DNA of 64,000 nt from positions 1 to 64,000 of the forward strand of contig CAWARA010000001.1 in assembly GCA_963784195.1 (NCBI GenBank). Reading direction: 5' to 3'. A program made the position numbers and the translations under genes. The notes under the pieces are model-generated. The model searched no databases and was not told the origin of the DNA. It was given only the letters and a program-made list of their open reading frames with translations. Shown piece after piece: positions 43,175 to 53,415 of this stretch. How positions within the stretch are numbered: the stretch's first letter is position 1; each line of letters opens with the position of its first letter. The stretch is from CAVQAH01 sp963784195. GTDB lineage: Bacteria > Acidobacteriota > Vicinamibacteria > Vicinamibacterales > 2-12-FULL-66-21.

Positions 43175-45832
43175 CTACTCCGATCGAAGCGCCTGCAAGA
43201 CATCGACACGTGACGCGCGCGCGGCTGGCACGAGCGACGCCCCGATCGCAGCGCCGATGAGCACGATCGCTGCGACAATCAGGGGCAACGCACCAGGCAG
43301 TTGCACGTACTCGAAGAATCCGCCCGCGATTCGCGCGAGCACGTAGCCGCCCGCCGCGCCAGCGGCGATCCCGATCGCGGCAGTCCGCACGCCGTCCCAC
43401 AGCACGCCGGCTCGCAGGTCCTGCGGCGTGGAGCCCACGGCCAGCCGCACGCCGAACTCACGTGTTCGGGCGCTCACCGAAAATGCCAGGACGCCAGCGA
43501 CGCCGACAACCGCAATCAGCAGGGCGATGCCGCCAAGCGCCGAGAACACGAACGCATTCAATCGCTCCGGCGCCAGGACTTCGGTGCGAATATCCTCGAG
43601 CGTGGCGGGTCGTTCGACTGCCTGATCGGCGGAGATCTCGCGGATGGTGCGCGTCACGGACGGGATCAGCACGCGCGGATCTCCTGAGGCACGCACGAAG
43701 AGACGGCTGCCGCCGTGGCCGAGCGGGTAGTACACGATCATCGACGGCTCCTGCACGACGTTGTCGTCATCCACGTCGGCGACGATGCCGACGATGCGGC
43801 TGGGCTGTGGACTTCCAAGATTGGTTCCCAGATTGGTGGGCGTCAGACGCCGGTTGAGCGCGTCACCGTTCGGGAACAGCCGCTGCGCCACGCTCTGGTT
43901 GACAATCGCCACGTGTTCTCCGCTGGTCCGATCGTGATCCGTAAAGTCCCGGCCGGCGAGAAGCGGGACGCCGAGCACGGCGAAGTACTGCGGGGAAACG
44001 TAGCGCAACCGACCCGTCGGGCTTTCTTCGCCGTTCGCGGGCTGGTATCCCTCGGCGACGAACTGCAGCCTTGTCGTGCTACGGTCGCGCCAGGGTACGC
44101 TCTCTCCCATCGCGACACCCTCTACGCCTGGCAGCTCGCCGATCCGCCGGGCAACCTCCTGCAGGACAGTTCCTCTCGACGGGTCGCGTAAGCCTGGTCC
44201 GAGCCTGTCTGGAAGGTCGATCGCCAATACGTGTCGCAGGTCATAGCCGGTGTTGGCGGTTTGCAAGGCCGTCAAAGTCGTGACCAGCATGCCGGCTGCC
44301 GCCAGCAGCACGAACGCGCATGCGATCTGCGTCGTGGCAAAGATCCGCAGACGGCGGTTCGTGCCTCGCGTGATCCGCACTCCGCCACCAGCCAGCCCTA
44401 AACCGCTGGACCGATCGGATGACGCCCTTCGACCTTGCTCAGGACGTCGAGACGGCAGCCGGGGAATGTAGGCGAGCAGCACGGCCGCCATGAGGGCCAA
44501 TCCTGCTCCAAGCCAGAGCACGCCGGCGTCCACGGTGGATTCGAGCGCCCGAATGGAAAAGCGCGCGGCATAGCTGCCCGCCACCCTCACGAGCGGCCCC
44601 GCCAGGAACAGGCCGAGGCCGGCGCCAGCCGCACAGAGGACCAGGCTTTCGGCGAGGAGCGTCCGCCGGAGCGCGCCGCGCCCGGCGCCCAGCGCGGCAC
44701 GCACGGCAAGTTCTGCTTCACGGCGGACCGACCGGGCCAGAATCAGGTTGGCCACGTTCGAACACGCGATGATGAACACAACCGCTGCCGCCGCCATGAG
44801 CACGAGGAGGATGGTCCGCGCCGGTGACGCGATTTGTTCCTGGAGCGTCCTGACCTGCAGGCGGATCCGAGCCTGGGGGGAGTACGCGTCGGGATGCTCT
44901 TGCAACATCGACGCGTGCAGGCTGGAAAGTTCGGCGCGCGCGGCGTCCACCGTGGCGCCTGGCGCCAGCCGGCCGAAGAGGTCCGTCATGCGGTGCTTGC
45001 GGTCGGTATTCATCGTCGCCCCGAGATGGTGGGGGCTCGTGACCATGTTCGACATGATCTCGGTCTCGGTTGGATAGGGCACCGACGGCTCGAGGACGCC
45101 GACCACGGTCGCAGGAGTTGAACCGAGACGGATCGTCTGGCCAATCACCGTCGGATCGCTGTTGAGCACGTCTTTCCAGAAACGGTGCGTCAGCACCGCC
45201 GCGCCCGCCGCCCCGGGGCCATCATCAGCAGGGCTCAACAGCCGGCCGAGTACCGGCCGAAGTCCCATCACCTCGAAAAAGGATCCGTTGACGACGCCGG
45301 CCCTCACGAGGCGCGGTTCCCTGCCGAACCCGATCAGCGTGAAACTGACGGTGGAAAAATCGCCGAAGGCGGCAATCGTCGTGGCGCGCGACTTGAAGTC
45401 ATTGATTTCGGGGACCGAGAAGGTGAGGTTCTGGATGCCGAGCCCCAGGGCGCCCTGGCGGATATAGATCAGCCGATCCGCCTCGCGATTGACGAGCGGA
45501 CGCAGCAGCACGCTGCGAACCACACTGAAAATCGCCGCGTTGGCGCCGATGCCCAGGGCGAGCGTCACCACCACAGTGACGGTCAGTGCCTTGGCACGGG
45601 CGAGGGAGCGCACGGCGAACCGGATATCTCGGGCGAGCGCTGCAACCTGATCGTACCAACGGCTGTACCAGACGCGCCGCATCTCGTCGCGCACGGCGGG
45701 CACGTAGCCGAACTCCATGAGGGCGGCGCGACGCGCGCTCACCGGATCCTCCCCGCGATCGATCCGCTCCTTGATGTTGATCGCCAGATGGCCGCGGATT
45801 TCCTCGTCGAGGTCGCGTTCATCGGGTCGCAT
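43175..45832 (-). CDS. ADOP-family permease with N-terminal soluble segment, intact
   Basis: 885 residues from the ATG at 45832, preceded by AAGGAG at 6 bases (an ATG at 45847 overlaps that ribosome site). Layout: soluble segment (RPDERDLDEEIRGHLAINI... and SARRAALMEFGYVPAVRDEMR), first membrane helix (ALTVTVVVTLALGIGANAAIFSV), periplasmic MacB core, FtsX block 1 (ACSNVANLILARSVRREAELAVRAALGAGRGALRR), second core, FtsX block 2 (ARTREFGVRLAVGSTPQDLRAG to the C-terminus). It follows its PadR regulator by 16 bases. Probably an exporter or signalling permease whose expression PadR represses. Confidence 0.9.
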   Translation of the reverse strand: MRPDERDLDEEIRGHLAINIKERIDRGEDPVSARRAALMEFGYVPAVRDEMRRVWYSRWYDQVAALARDIRFAVRSLARAKALTVTVVVTLALGIGANAAIFSVVRSVLLRPLVNREADRLIYIRQGALGLGIQNLTFSVPEINDFKSRATTIAAFGDFSTVSFTLIGFGREPRLVRAGVVNGSFFEVMGLRPVLGRLLSPADDGPGAAGAAVLTHRFWKDVLNSDPTVIGQTIRLGSTPATVVGVLEPSVPYPTETEIMSNMVTSPHHLGATMNTDRKHRMTDLFGRLAPGATVDAARAELSSLHASMLQEHPDAYSPQARIRLQVRTLQEQIASPARTILLVLMAAAAVVFIIACSNVANLILARSVRREAELAVRAALGAGRGALRRTLLAESLVLCAAGAGLGLFLAGPLVRVAGSYAARFSIRALESTVDAGVLWLGAGLALMAAVLLAYIPRLPSRRPEQGRRASSDRSSGLGLAGGGVRITRGTNRRLRIFATTQIACAFVLLAAAGMLVTTLTALQTANTGYDLRHVLAIDLPDRLGPGLRDPSRGTVLQEVARRIGELPGVEGVAMGESVPWRDRSTTRLQFVAEGYQPANGEESPTGRLRYVSPQYFAVLGVPLLAGRDFTDHDRTSGEHVAIVNQSVAQRLFPNGDALNRRLTPTNLGTNLGSPQPSRIVGIVADVDDDNVVQEPSMIVYYPLGHGGSRLFVRASGDPRVLIPSVTRTIREISADQAVERPATLEDIRTEVLAPERLNAFVFSALGGIALLIAVVGVAGVLAFSVSARTREFGVRLAVGSTPQDLRAGVLWDGVRTAAIGIAAGAAGGYVLARIAGGFFEYVQLPGALPLIVAAIVLIGAAIGASLVPAARASRVDVLQALRSE

Positions 45833-45848
45833 GCCGCGCTCCTTCATT

Positions 45849-46211
45849 TCATTTGCCTGAATCCGCCGGTGCCGGGTTCATGATTCGACCGATGGCATGG
45901 ACGAGCCGAGACCAGCGGTCCTGCTCGCGGAGGAGCTGCGCTTTCCCCGCGGCCGTCAGCCGGTAGTACTTCGCGCGCTGGTTGGCCTCGCTCACGCCCC
46001 ATTCCGCGTTCAACCAGCCGCGCTTCACGAGACGGTGCAGCGCGGGATAGAGCGAGCCAGTTTCGACCCTGAGCAAATCGTCCGACTGCGTGCGGATGGC
46101 CTGGCCAATGCCGTGGCCGTGCTCGGGTCCCCACTGGAGGGTCCGAAGAATGAGCATGTCGAGTGTGCCTTGCAGAAGGTCAAGGCGAGGGTCGTCAGGG
46201 GTCTTGGCCAT
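45849..46211 (-). CDS. PadR-family transcriptional regulator (ADOP-linked)
   Basis: 120 residues: winged-helix PadR fold with LLQGTLDMLILRTLQWGPEHGHGIGQAI, SLYPALHRLVKRGWLNAEWGVSEANQRAKYYRLTAAGKAQL and a C-terminal dimerisation helix ending IGRIMNP. It lies directly upstream of the ADOP gene. Two palindromes just before its start are likely its own operators. No Shine-Dalgarno precedes the ATG, so the transcript may be leaderless. Confidence 0.9.
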   Translation of the reverse strand: MAKTPDDPRLDLLQGTLDMLILRTLQWGPEHGHGIGQAIRTQSDDLLRVETGSLYPALHRLVKRGWLNAEWGVSEANQRAKYYRLTAAGKAQLLREQDRWSRLVHAIGRIMNPAPADSGK

Positions 46212-46215
46212 AGTC

Positions 46216-46252
46216 GTAGACAGTCTACGCCTTTAAGACGTAGACTGTCTAC
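46216..46252 (-). promoter_or_regulatory. paired palindromic operators (GTAGAC-N-GTCTAC) over the PadR promoter
   Basis: Two perfect 13-base palindromes: 46216-46228 and 46240-46252, centres 24 bases apart. On the minus strand each contains a promoter-like hexamer, TAGACA in the distal copy and TAGACT in the proximal copy, with 18 bases between them, so regulator binding would block both -35 and -10. The expected start of transcription is 3-4 bases before the PadR ATG. Confidence 0.7.
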
Positions 46253-46450
46253 GGCTAGTTCCCGAGACACTCAACGCATCCGCAATCGTCGTCCAGGCAG
46301 TCGTAGTGTCCGGCTTTAGCCGGACCTTTCGCGAGCGGCACTGTGCACAACGATACAGCCGCGAGAGTGCTTAGTCGTTATGCTGATTGAACTTTCCTGA
46401 GCGCCCACCCATCCAGGGCCGCGTCATCAAAGCACTATCCCCGGGGAACC

Positions 46451-46729
46451 ATGAGGAAACACCTACCGACGCTTCTGGGGCATGATGCGCTTCTGGAAGA
46501 GCAAGCACTCGAGATGGCCACCCTTCGGGCCGCTCGCAGCGATCGGCACGCCATGAAGGGCGATCGAACACCGAAGCGGTATCGGCTCGGTCCCGAAAAC
46601 CCCGATGGGACGTTGCCCATCGACGTCGCTGACGGTGGCGCTGACAACTGGCGTGAGCTGGAAACCTGTCCCAACGCGGAACGGGCACAAAAGCGGATCC
46701 GACAGTTGATCGAGGAGAGTTCACAATGA
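46451..46729 (+). CDS. small hypothetical protein
   Basis: 92 residues, charged and without signal or membrane segment; the C-terminus is a predicted helix (RAQKRIRQLIEESSQ). GGGGA precedes the ATG. The stop overlaps the next gene's ATG (ATGA, 46726-46729), which supports it being translated. I do not recognise a family. Confidence 0.5.
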   Translation: MRKHLPTLLGHDALLEEQALEMATLRAARSDRHAMKGDRTPKRYRLGPENPDGTLPIDVADGGADNWRELETCPNAERAQKRIRQLIEESSQ

Positions 46730-47439
46730 CTCGCACTCGGCTTCTCGCCATCTCCGCAGCGTTCGTCGTGCTGGTAACGCCGGTGATTAGGGCGCAGGAG
46801 ACGCCTGGAGTATCTGCCCAGGATCTGTCCAGGTACCGGCAGTTTCAACTCGGCATGAGTCTGGTCACGGTCGCCCGACAGGCCGACATCAGTGCTGAGG
46901 CGCGCGTGATCCATCGACGCCCGGAGCTGATTCAAGACCTGATGTGGCTGCCCGCGCCCTCCCACGTTCCCGGGGCGTCGACGCAGGGAGACTCGGCAAG
47001 GAAAGTCCTTTTCAGTTTCTACAACGACCAGCTTTTCCGAATCGTGGTCACGTATGATCGGGAACGAACCGAAGGGCTGACGGCTGAAGACATGGTCGAA
47101 GCCATTTCGGCGACGTACGGACCTCCCATGGTGCCAGTGACCAGGAATAAGCCGACGTCGGCCCCAGCGGCGATCGCCAGCGACAAGCTCTTGGCGTATT
47201 GGGAAGATTCGCATTGTTCGCTCAGCCTCTTCCAGTCCTCGTACCTGTCCGCGTTTGGACTGGTGGTGCTGTCAAAGCGACTGGATACGCTGGCGCGGGT
47301 CGCGACCGTCGAAGCGATCCTGCTCGATGAGCAAGAAGCTCCCCAACGAGAAATCGAACGTCAACAGAACCAGACGGAAGAGAGCCGCGTGAAGCATGAG
47401 ACGGCCAGACGCGTGAACAAAGCGACTTTTCGCCCCTGA
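46726..47439 (+). CDS. secreted hypothetical protein with C-terminal coiled coil
   Basis: 237 residues with a signal peptide (LLAISAAFVVLVTPVIRA). The mature protein contains DLSRYRQFQLGMSL, VLFSFYNDQLFRIVVTYDRERTEGLTAEDMVEAI, a pattern seen in acidobacterial periplasmic proteins of unknown function that track ligand-dependent folding. The last 50 residues (ILLDEQEAPQREIERQQNQ...) are a charged helix, probably a coiled coil. Coupled to the preceding small gene. Confidence 0.65.
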   Translation: MTRTRLLAISAAFVVLVTPVIRAQETPGVSAQDLSRYRQFQLGMSLVTVARQADISAEARVIHRRPELIQDLMWLPAPSHVPGASTQGDSARKVLFSFYNDQLFRIVVTYDRERTEGLTAEDMVEAISATYGPPMVPVTRNKPTSAPAAIASDKLLAYWEDSHCSLSLFQSSYLSAFGLVVLSKRLDTLARVATVEAILLDEQEAPQREIERQQNQTEESRVKHETARRVNKATFRP

Positions 47440-47475
47440 CGCGCCAGCTGTGAGCCTTCTTTGGGCCGGCGGCGC

Positions 47476-49391
47476 TCAGCCATCCCCGCCAAATCGCCCA
47501 GCTTCCAGGAACGCCACGATCTCGGGGTGGCCCGTCTTTCTCGCCCAGGCTGCCGGAGTTGCCCACGGTTCCGCGTCCGCTTCAATCGGATCTGCACCGC
47601 GCTCGAGCAGGAGCTTCACCATTTCGACTCGTCCCCAACGGCACGCCCATCCAAGCGGTGTGCTATGGAGCAGATCGTCACGGACGTCCAGGCGCGCGCC
47701 TCGGTCGAGCAGCAGCGTCGTATATGCGACTCGATCGCTTGCCGTGAGTCCGCCCCGGGAGGCGGCAACTTCATGGATCACGGTCGTGCCTCGTCTGCTT
47801 CGAACATTTGGATCGCACCGGTCCAACACCAGGCGAAACGCGTCGAGGTGACGAGAGCGATCGCTCTGCGGACCCAGGTACAGTCCGTTTTCCAGAATGC
47901 CGTGCCATCGTGGATCGTCCGGTGGCCAGTCGGTTGCCGCGAGCGCCAGCATCACGATCTCAGGTGAGGGAGACTCGATGGCACCCCACAGGAGATCCTG
48001 CTCGACGCTCGACCCCGGCCCGGCGATCACCGTCCTGCGTGCGGCCTTCGGCATCTTCGGCGAGGAGCCTTGCGGCATGCTCGACGAGACCGAGTTCTGC
48101 GACGGCCACTGCCGTCAACCGGCCACCGTTCTTCTCGAGGAGCGCCATCATCGATTCGTCGCGCCTCTTGTACGCTTCGTACATTGCGGAGGACGACGCG
48201 TAGACGTTGGTGTTGGGATTGGCGCCATGCGCCAACAGAATCTCAGCCATCGTGACATTGGCGGATATCGCGCACGCGCGTAGTGGTTCTCCCCACGTCG
48301 GCACGACCTCCTCCAGGCCTTCGACTCGGCCGGATTCGTCGGGGTCCAGTCCCAGGTCGAGCAGAAGCGCCAGCATGTCGGGCCGATCGGCCGCGACGGC
48401 ATGGCTCACGAGGCCGCTGCCGTTGTCGAGCATGCCGTCGGCATGACGCGCACGCAGCCAGGCGGCATCTCCGGTCGCGATGGCGACACGAGCAGTTTTT
48501 GCCGCGCCGCGTCCGAGGAGCATTCCAGCAATCGATTTCATCAGACGAGGTCTGTCTGCAGGCGGCCAGAGGTGCGATTCGTCTCCAACTGCGTCCAGAG
48601 GCGTTGCGCCATTCTTCGCACGCGCTGTCGGATCTGCGCCGCGGTCTAACAGCCACCCGGCCAGCTTGGGCCAAAGGCATGCTGCTGCCCAGTGGAGCGC
48701 TGTTCGACCGTTCACATCGGCGGCGCGAACCAGCTCCGGATGCGTTTCGAGCGTCGCAATCATCGCGTCCTGGTCGCCTCGCCGGAAGGCGTCCATGAGC
48801 CCCGCAGCCACCGGGTGTGGCAACGCGCTGAGCGGAGCGGACGCGGAGCGGCGGCTTTCTTCCTCCTCGATGATCCTCGACGACCTCGTCGTAGCCACGC
48901 TCGACGGCGAGCGTGAACGCAGTGGTCGCGGCGCGATGTGGCCAGATGCCTTTTCGCGCGTCGGCGCCATGCTGCATCAGGAGGCGGACGATTTCCGGCC
49001 GCCGCTGCAGCACGGCATGGTGAAGCGCCCGATGCTCGTCGTTCTCCGCGACGTCCAGATCCACGAGCTCTGGGCGGGCCGTCACCATCGACCGCACGGT
49101 GTCGAGATCGCCGTGACGCACGGCCTCGACGAGCCGACGAACCGTCATGCCGTCGACAAATGCCTTCAGCTTGGGCCAGCTGTCAAAGCCGTGGGCGCGC
49201 GCCATGACGAGTTGCGCGTCATGGAGGGCGAAGGTCGACGGGTCGGCCTGGCGATAGTGGGCGTGCACTTCCTTCGCCGCTTCAGAATCTCCAGCGCGAA
49301 AGGCGTCGAGCAATTCCTTGGCCTGCCGCTTGAGCTGATCGAGATCGGGGCGGTTGCGAAGCGTACGGGTAGGCGGCGCGTTGCGGGGCAT
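47476..49391 (-). CDS. ankyrin-repeat protein, cytoplasmic (two frameshifts, about 48880 and 48045)
   Basis: The start at 49391 has AAGGAG 7 bases upstream and opens with DLDQLKRQAKELLDAFRAGD, the head region shared by soil-bacterial ankyrin proteins (also visible in the gene at 54408). Three segments in three frames form one protein of about 635 residues: first to ERGYDEVV, second from IIEEEESRR to RLLAEDAEGR, third from TVIAGPGSS to the end. Ankyrin units include ALHHAVLQRRPEIVRLLMQHGAD, ALHWAAACLWPKLAGWLLDRGAD, PLGWACRWGRVEMVKLLLERGAD. Role: protein-protein binding; partner unknown. Frame breaks probably sequencing indels. Confidence 0.72.
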
Positions 49392-49584
49392 GATGAGCTC
49401 CTTTTCCGGCTGCGCCAGGCGTCAGCCGAGGGCCCGGTGTCCGCTCACTCGGGCAGAAAAGAGTTCATCAGTGTGTTGAATTCCGGGAACCCATATCAGA
49501 GTGGACGCAGTCCTTCCCGCGGACACGGAGGCGCCCTGATTGCGCCACGCGAAGCTTAGAGCGTCCCCTGCCACGGAACAAGCC

Positions 49585-49604
49585 GTAGACTGCCTACGGC
49601 TATG
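49585..49604 (+). promoter_or_regulatory. relic PadR operator and start region
   Basis: GTAGACTGCCTAC (49585-49597) differs by one base from the PadR operator at 46240-46252. It is followed, at the same spacing, by CTATGGCCAAGA, which matches the beginning of the PadR gene at 46211 (MAK). No PadR-like protein follows, so it is a copied or left-over promoter/start with the gene gone. The remaining sequence in 49392-49680 holds no gene I can support. Confidence 0.5.
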
Positions 49605-49680
49605 GCCAAGAATTACGAGAGTAGAGGAGTGCGCTTTTCATTCGGTGGCTCGCCGCCGACTCCGCAGGCTGCGCAACCCG

Positions 49681-50193
49681 TCACCGGCAGACGACGTCGC
49701 CGTCGTCGATGGCTCTGCCAATCAGCGCCCCTGCACCAGCGCCGATGATCGTGCCGAGCGTCTTCGATCCACCAGGAGCGATGATGTGGCCGAGCACGCC
49801 ACCGCTGATGCCGCCGATGATCAGGCCGGTGGTGCCGTCGTCGCGTTGGCAGTAGTAGCGGTTGTCCGAGCCACGGTAGATGCGATCGTTTCTGCTCAGC
49901 CGTCGCGGACCGTAACGGTAGTCGTCGCGCCTGTAATAACGCGCCGCATCCCAGTAACCGTTGCGCGCGTCATAGGAATCTTCACGGCGGTCCCGTTTAT
50001 CCTCACGCCGATCCCGGCGATCTTCGCGACGATCCCAGCGATCTTCCTCGCGATCCCGCCGGTCCTCGCGACGATCCCAACGATCTTCGTAGCGATCCCG
50101 GCCATACTTGCCCTGGGCCAGAAGAGACGCTGGCTGCAGGCCGACGAACGATGTCAGCAGCAATATGGCGCTTGCTTTTCTGATACGGTTCAC
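49681..50193 (-). CDS. secreted glycine-zipper protein with Asp/Arg repeat tract
   Basis: 170 residues from a GTG at 50193 (AAGG upstream). Signal peptide (ASAILLLTSFVGLQPASLLA), then about 45 residues made of DRR/EDR units (such as DRWDRREDRRDREED), then YRRDDYRYG-type aromatic/basic sequence, then a glycine-zipper two-helix hairpin (GLIIGGISGGVLGHIIAPGG, GTIIGAGAGALIGRAID). Glycine-zipper envelope proteins insert or line membranes. The coding repeat is also a DNA repeat, with GCGATCC/CGACGATCC words between 49990 and 50100. Confidence 0.75.
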   Translation of the reverse strand: MNRIRKASAILLLTSFVGLQPASLLAQGKYGRDRYEDRWDRREDRRDREEDRWDRREDRRDRREDKRDRREDSYDARNGYWDAARYYRRDDYRYGPRRLSRNDRIYRGSDNRYYCQRDDGTTGLIIGGISGGVLGHIIAPGGSKTLGTIIGAGAGALIGRAIDDGDVVCR

Positions 50194-50375
50194 TTGGCCC
50201 TTCCTTCGGACGGTCACGATTGACCTGAAGCGGAGGGGGCAAGTGGTATGCCGCCTGACATTGTCACGAAATTGGGCTGTTTTTCTGGCCTTCCGCGATG
50301 ATCCGTCGCGGGCCGGCGCCTGCGGGGGACACACCGTACTCAAGGGATGACTGCGCTCATCTCTCGGCGCACGAC

Positions 50376-53076
50376 TCAGGCATCCCTCAGGCTCTCGACC
50401 GGATCGAGCCGCGATGCTCGAGCGGCCGGAATCGCGGTGGCGAGAAACATGGCGAGAATGAAGAGCGCCACAGCGCTTCCGAAGGCCTCGCCATCGATCC
50501 CGAGGATGCCGTGGTACTCCGATTGAATCCACCGGCTGACCGCAACAGCGGCGCTGCCGCCCACCAGCAGGCCGATGAACGCGAGACGCATCGACTGTCG
50601 CAGGACCATCGTCAGTATCGTCCTGGGCGCTGCTCCGACAGCTATACGTATCGCGAACTCACGCGAGCGCATCGCCACGAGGTACGACGACACACCGTAC
50701 AGCCCCGCCGTGGCCAGCAGGAGTCCAATCCCTCCCAGAAGCACCGCCGCGCGGGCGAGCCACAACTGTGTTGCATAAGAGCGCTCGTTGAACTCCGCGA
50801 GCGACCCGAGTTCCAGGACCGGCACGCGCGGACCAATCTGGCTGACCAATTCGCGGATGGGCCGCACAAGCGCTGACGAGGTCCCGCTCGTGCGAACGTA
50901 AAGCGAGAGTGCGGGTTCCGGTTGGATGGGTGACGGAAGATAGATCTTTGCTGCAGGAAGCTCACCCTGCTCGAGTCTCGGCTCGATAGCCGCCTCGATC
51001 ACGCCGACGATGCGCACTTCGGTTGACGACTGGAAATCGCCGGTCCGTGGGGCCACGCGAAGGATGCTCCCAACTGCCGGGCCATTGAGCGCCTTCGCGG
51101 CGGTCTCGTTCACGACGGCAACCTGCGGCCGCACATGCCGATCCGCTTCCGTGAACCCGCGTCCTTCGAGGATCCGCAGGCCGACGGCGTCGAACAGCGT
51201 CACCTTCGGCGACGCCCCCTATCGTGAGCTGACCGTCTTCTGCCTTGTCGGTCGGTCGCCAGACGATCGAGGGAAGCGGAAGCCGAGCCCTGGCCAAATG
51301 TCCAGACGGACGAGTGTCGTGCGAGTCCGGCCGCTTCCACACCTGGCATTCGCGACGCTCCGGCGAGAAGCTCTCGATAGAAGACCTCACTCTCGCCTGG
51401 CGGCAGCTTCAACGGTTCAAGATCGAATCGTGCAATCAGAAGCCGATCTGCCGAGGTCCCGGCGGACGACAGCTTCAGAGCGAACCGTCGACACGAGTTG
51501 CGAGCCGGTTGCGAGGAGCGCGAGCGAGAGCGCGACCTGTGCGATCACCAGCGCACGCCGCATGCGCGACTGTCCTGGAACAGTGTCGCTGCGGGCCGCA
51601 ACGGGCCCAAGGGTGCTCGCTGGCTGCTGGGCGGTGACGCGAACGGCCGGCGCCAGCCCGAACGCCAGCGTGGTGACGGCGGCGGTCACGACGGTGAACA
51701 TGAGCACGGTCGTATCGAGGGGAAGTGGGATGTCCCACGGGGTTGCCGCCAGCTGGAGGCCCCACCAGGCGATCGGAACGGCAACCGCGGTCGCCAGCAC
51801 CGCAAGCAGACGCACTCTCGATGAGCAGCTGGCGAACAATCCTGCCGCGTCCCGCGCCAATCGCCAATCGGATGGCGAGCTCTCGCTGACGCTGCGACCC
51901 GCGCGCCAGCATCAGGTTGGCGGCGTTTACACAGGCGATCGCGAGCACCAGGATCGGGATGGGCATCACGACCGCAATGCCGATAGGCCAGTTCCTCGGA
52001 TTCACCCTCCAGACGCGAAGCACCTCAGCCCGTGTTTCCTGCGACGGTTCACCCTTCGATGCGGCAATCCCGCGCGCCAGGGCCGCGGCTCCGGCCTGGA
52101 GCTGCGGCAGTTCCACTCTATCCATCAGTCGACCCACGAATTGGAAGTCGCGTTCCTGACGCCGCCGCTCCGCGGCGCTGAGCGGCAAGACACCGTCGGC
52201 CAGCCACATGGGAAGCCAGACATCAGGCGGCCGGCCCACGGCCATTCGGCGGGGTCCAGGAGGCCTCGGCCGATCGATGCCTTCAAAGAGCGGGGGAGCG
52301 ACGCCAACGATCTGCACAAACCTGTCGGCCACGCGGATCGTCCGGCCGACCGCGGACGGGTCGCCGTCGAACTCACGCAACCAGAGGCTGTGCGCGATCA
52401 CCGCAACCTCGGCATGCGTGTCTGCGTCGATCGAGGTGAACATGCGGCCCAGCGCCGGGCGCACGCCGAGGACGTCAAAGTAGTTGGCTGATGCCAGGAC
52501 GCCTCGCACCGATCGAGCGTCCGGCAGTGCGACGGTGGTGTCTCCGATGGCGTAAGCAGCAAGGCTCTGCACGCCGGCGAATCCCTGGCGGGCGATCTCG
52601 TAATCGGCGGGCGCCGCCATCCGGATCCAGCAGTCAGGCCGGCCGCAGTTCCTGAGCATCGTGACGCGAGCCAGCCGGTGCTGCGCCGTCACTTCCGGGA
52701 AGGGAAGGACAAGCAAGGCGTTCAGCACCGCGAGCGCGGCGATGGTCACCGCCATGCCGATGGCGAGACTTCCGACAACCCAGATCGAGTAGGACCGTGA
52801 TGACCTCAGGGATCGAGACGCGTATCGGATGTCCTGAGCCACGGCGTCGACCCAGGCACCGGTCGCGCTCGAGCGCACGTGCTCTTTCACCTGCTCGACT
52901 CCACCGAAATCGGCGAGGGCCGTGCGGCGGGCCTCGGCTGGCGACATGCCGGCGCCGACTCTGGCCTCAATCTCATGGTCCAGGTACGACTGCAGCTCAT
53001 CGTGCACCGCGCGTTCCCACGAAGCAGGGTGACGCCATCGGCGGAATGCCGCGCAGATGCGAGACCACACGGTCAT
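50376..53076 (-). pseudogene. ADOP-family permease, broken in four places
   Basis: The N-terminus (TVWSRICAAFRRWRHPAS, soluble segment, first helix, periplasmic core, ACVNAANLMLARGSQRQRELAIRLAIGAGRGRIVRQLLIES) reads in one frame to about 51820. Frame changes follow near 51820, 51460, 51275 and 51217, the last within a run of five C on the plus strand. The final frame gives VTLFDAVGLRILEGRGFTEADR and the second FtsX block (SREFAIRIAVGAAPRTILTMVL) to the normal end AARASRLDPVESLRDA. Rejoined it would be about 895 residues. The ATG overlaps the PadR stop (TGATG). Whether truly dead or badly sequenced cannot be decided here. Confidence 0.8.
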
Positions 53077-53405
53077 CAGGCGCCCTCAATGACACGCGCC
53101 ACGGCGAGCGTGATCGTGTTCCAGCGCGCCTGCTCGGCAGTCAGCTGCCTGCGGCCCGCCGCGGTGATGGCGTAGTACTTCGCTCTGCGGTTGTTCTCGG
53201 AGGTGCCCCAGTCGCCCGACGCCCATCCGCGCTCCTCCATACGCTGGAGCGCAGGGAACAACGACCCGGGCGCAACCTGAAATACATCGCCTGTCAGGTC
53301 GCGCAGCCGCTGCATGATGCCCCAGCCATGCATCGGCTCGCGCATGAGAATGCGCAAGATGAGCAGATCCAGCGTTCCTTGCGGAATGTCCTTGCGGTCT
53401 CGCAA
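53076..53405 (-). CDS. PadR-family transcriptional regulator (ADOP-linked)
   Basis: 109 residues from a TTG start at 53405, supported by AGGAG 7 bases upstream. PadR fold: IPQGTLDLLILRILMREPMHGWGIMQRL, SLFPALQRMEERGWASGDWGTSENNRRAKYYAITAAGRRQL. Stop overlaps the ADOP ATG by one base (TGATG). A canonical promoter and a palindrome lie just upstream. Confidence 0.9.
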   Translation of the reverse strand: MRDRKDIPQGTLDLLILRILMREPMHGWGIMQRLRDLTGDVFQVAPGSLFPALQRMEERGWASGDWGTSENNRRAKYYAITAAGRRQLTAEQARWNTITLAVARVIEGA

Positions 53406-53415
53406 CGCGTTGCTC

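Noticed and set aside
47461..48283. Plus-strand frames across the ankyrin gene
   Set aside because: Opposite strand shows regular ankyrin units; plus-strand translations lack any periodicity.
49976..50110. Possible CRISPR-like array of short repeats
   Set aside because: Units are contiguous coding repeats of an Asp/Arg tract without spacers or cas genes.
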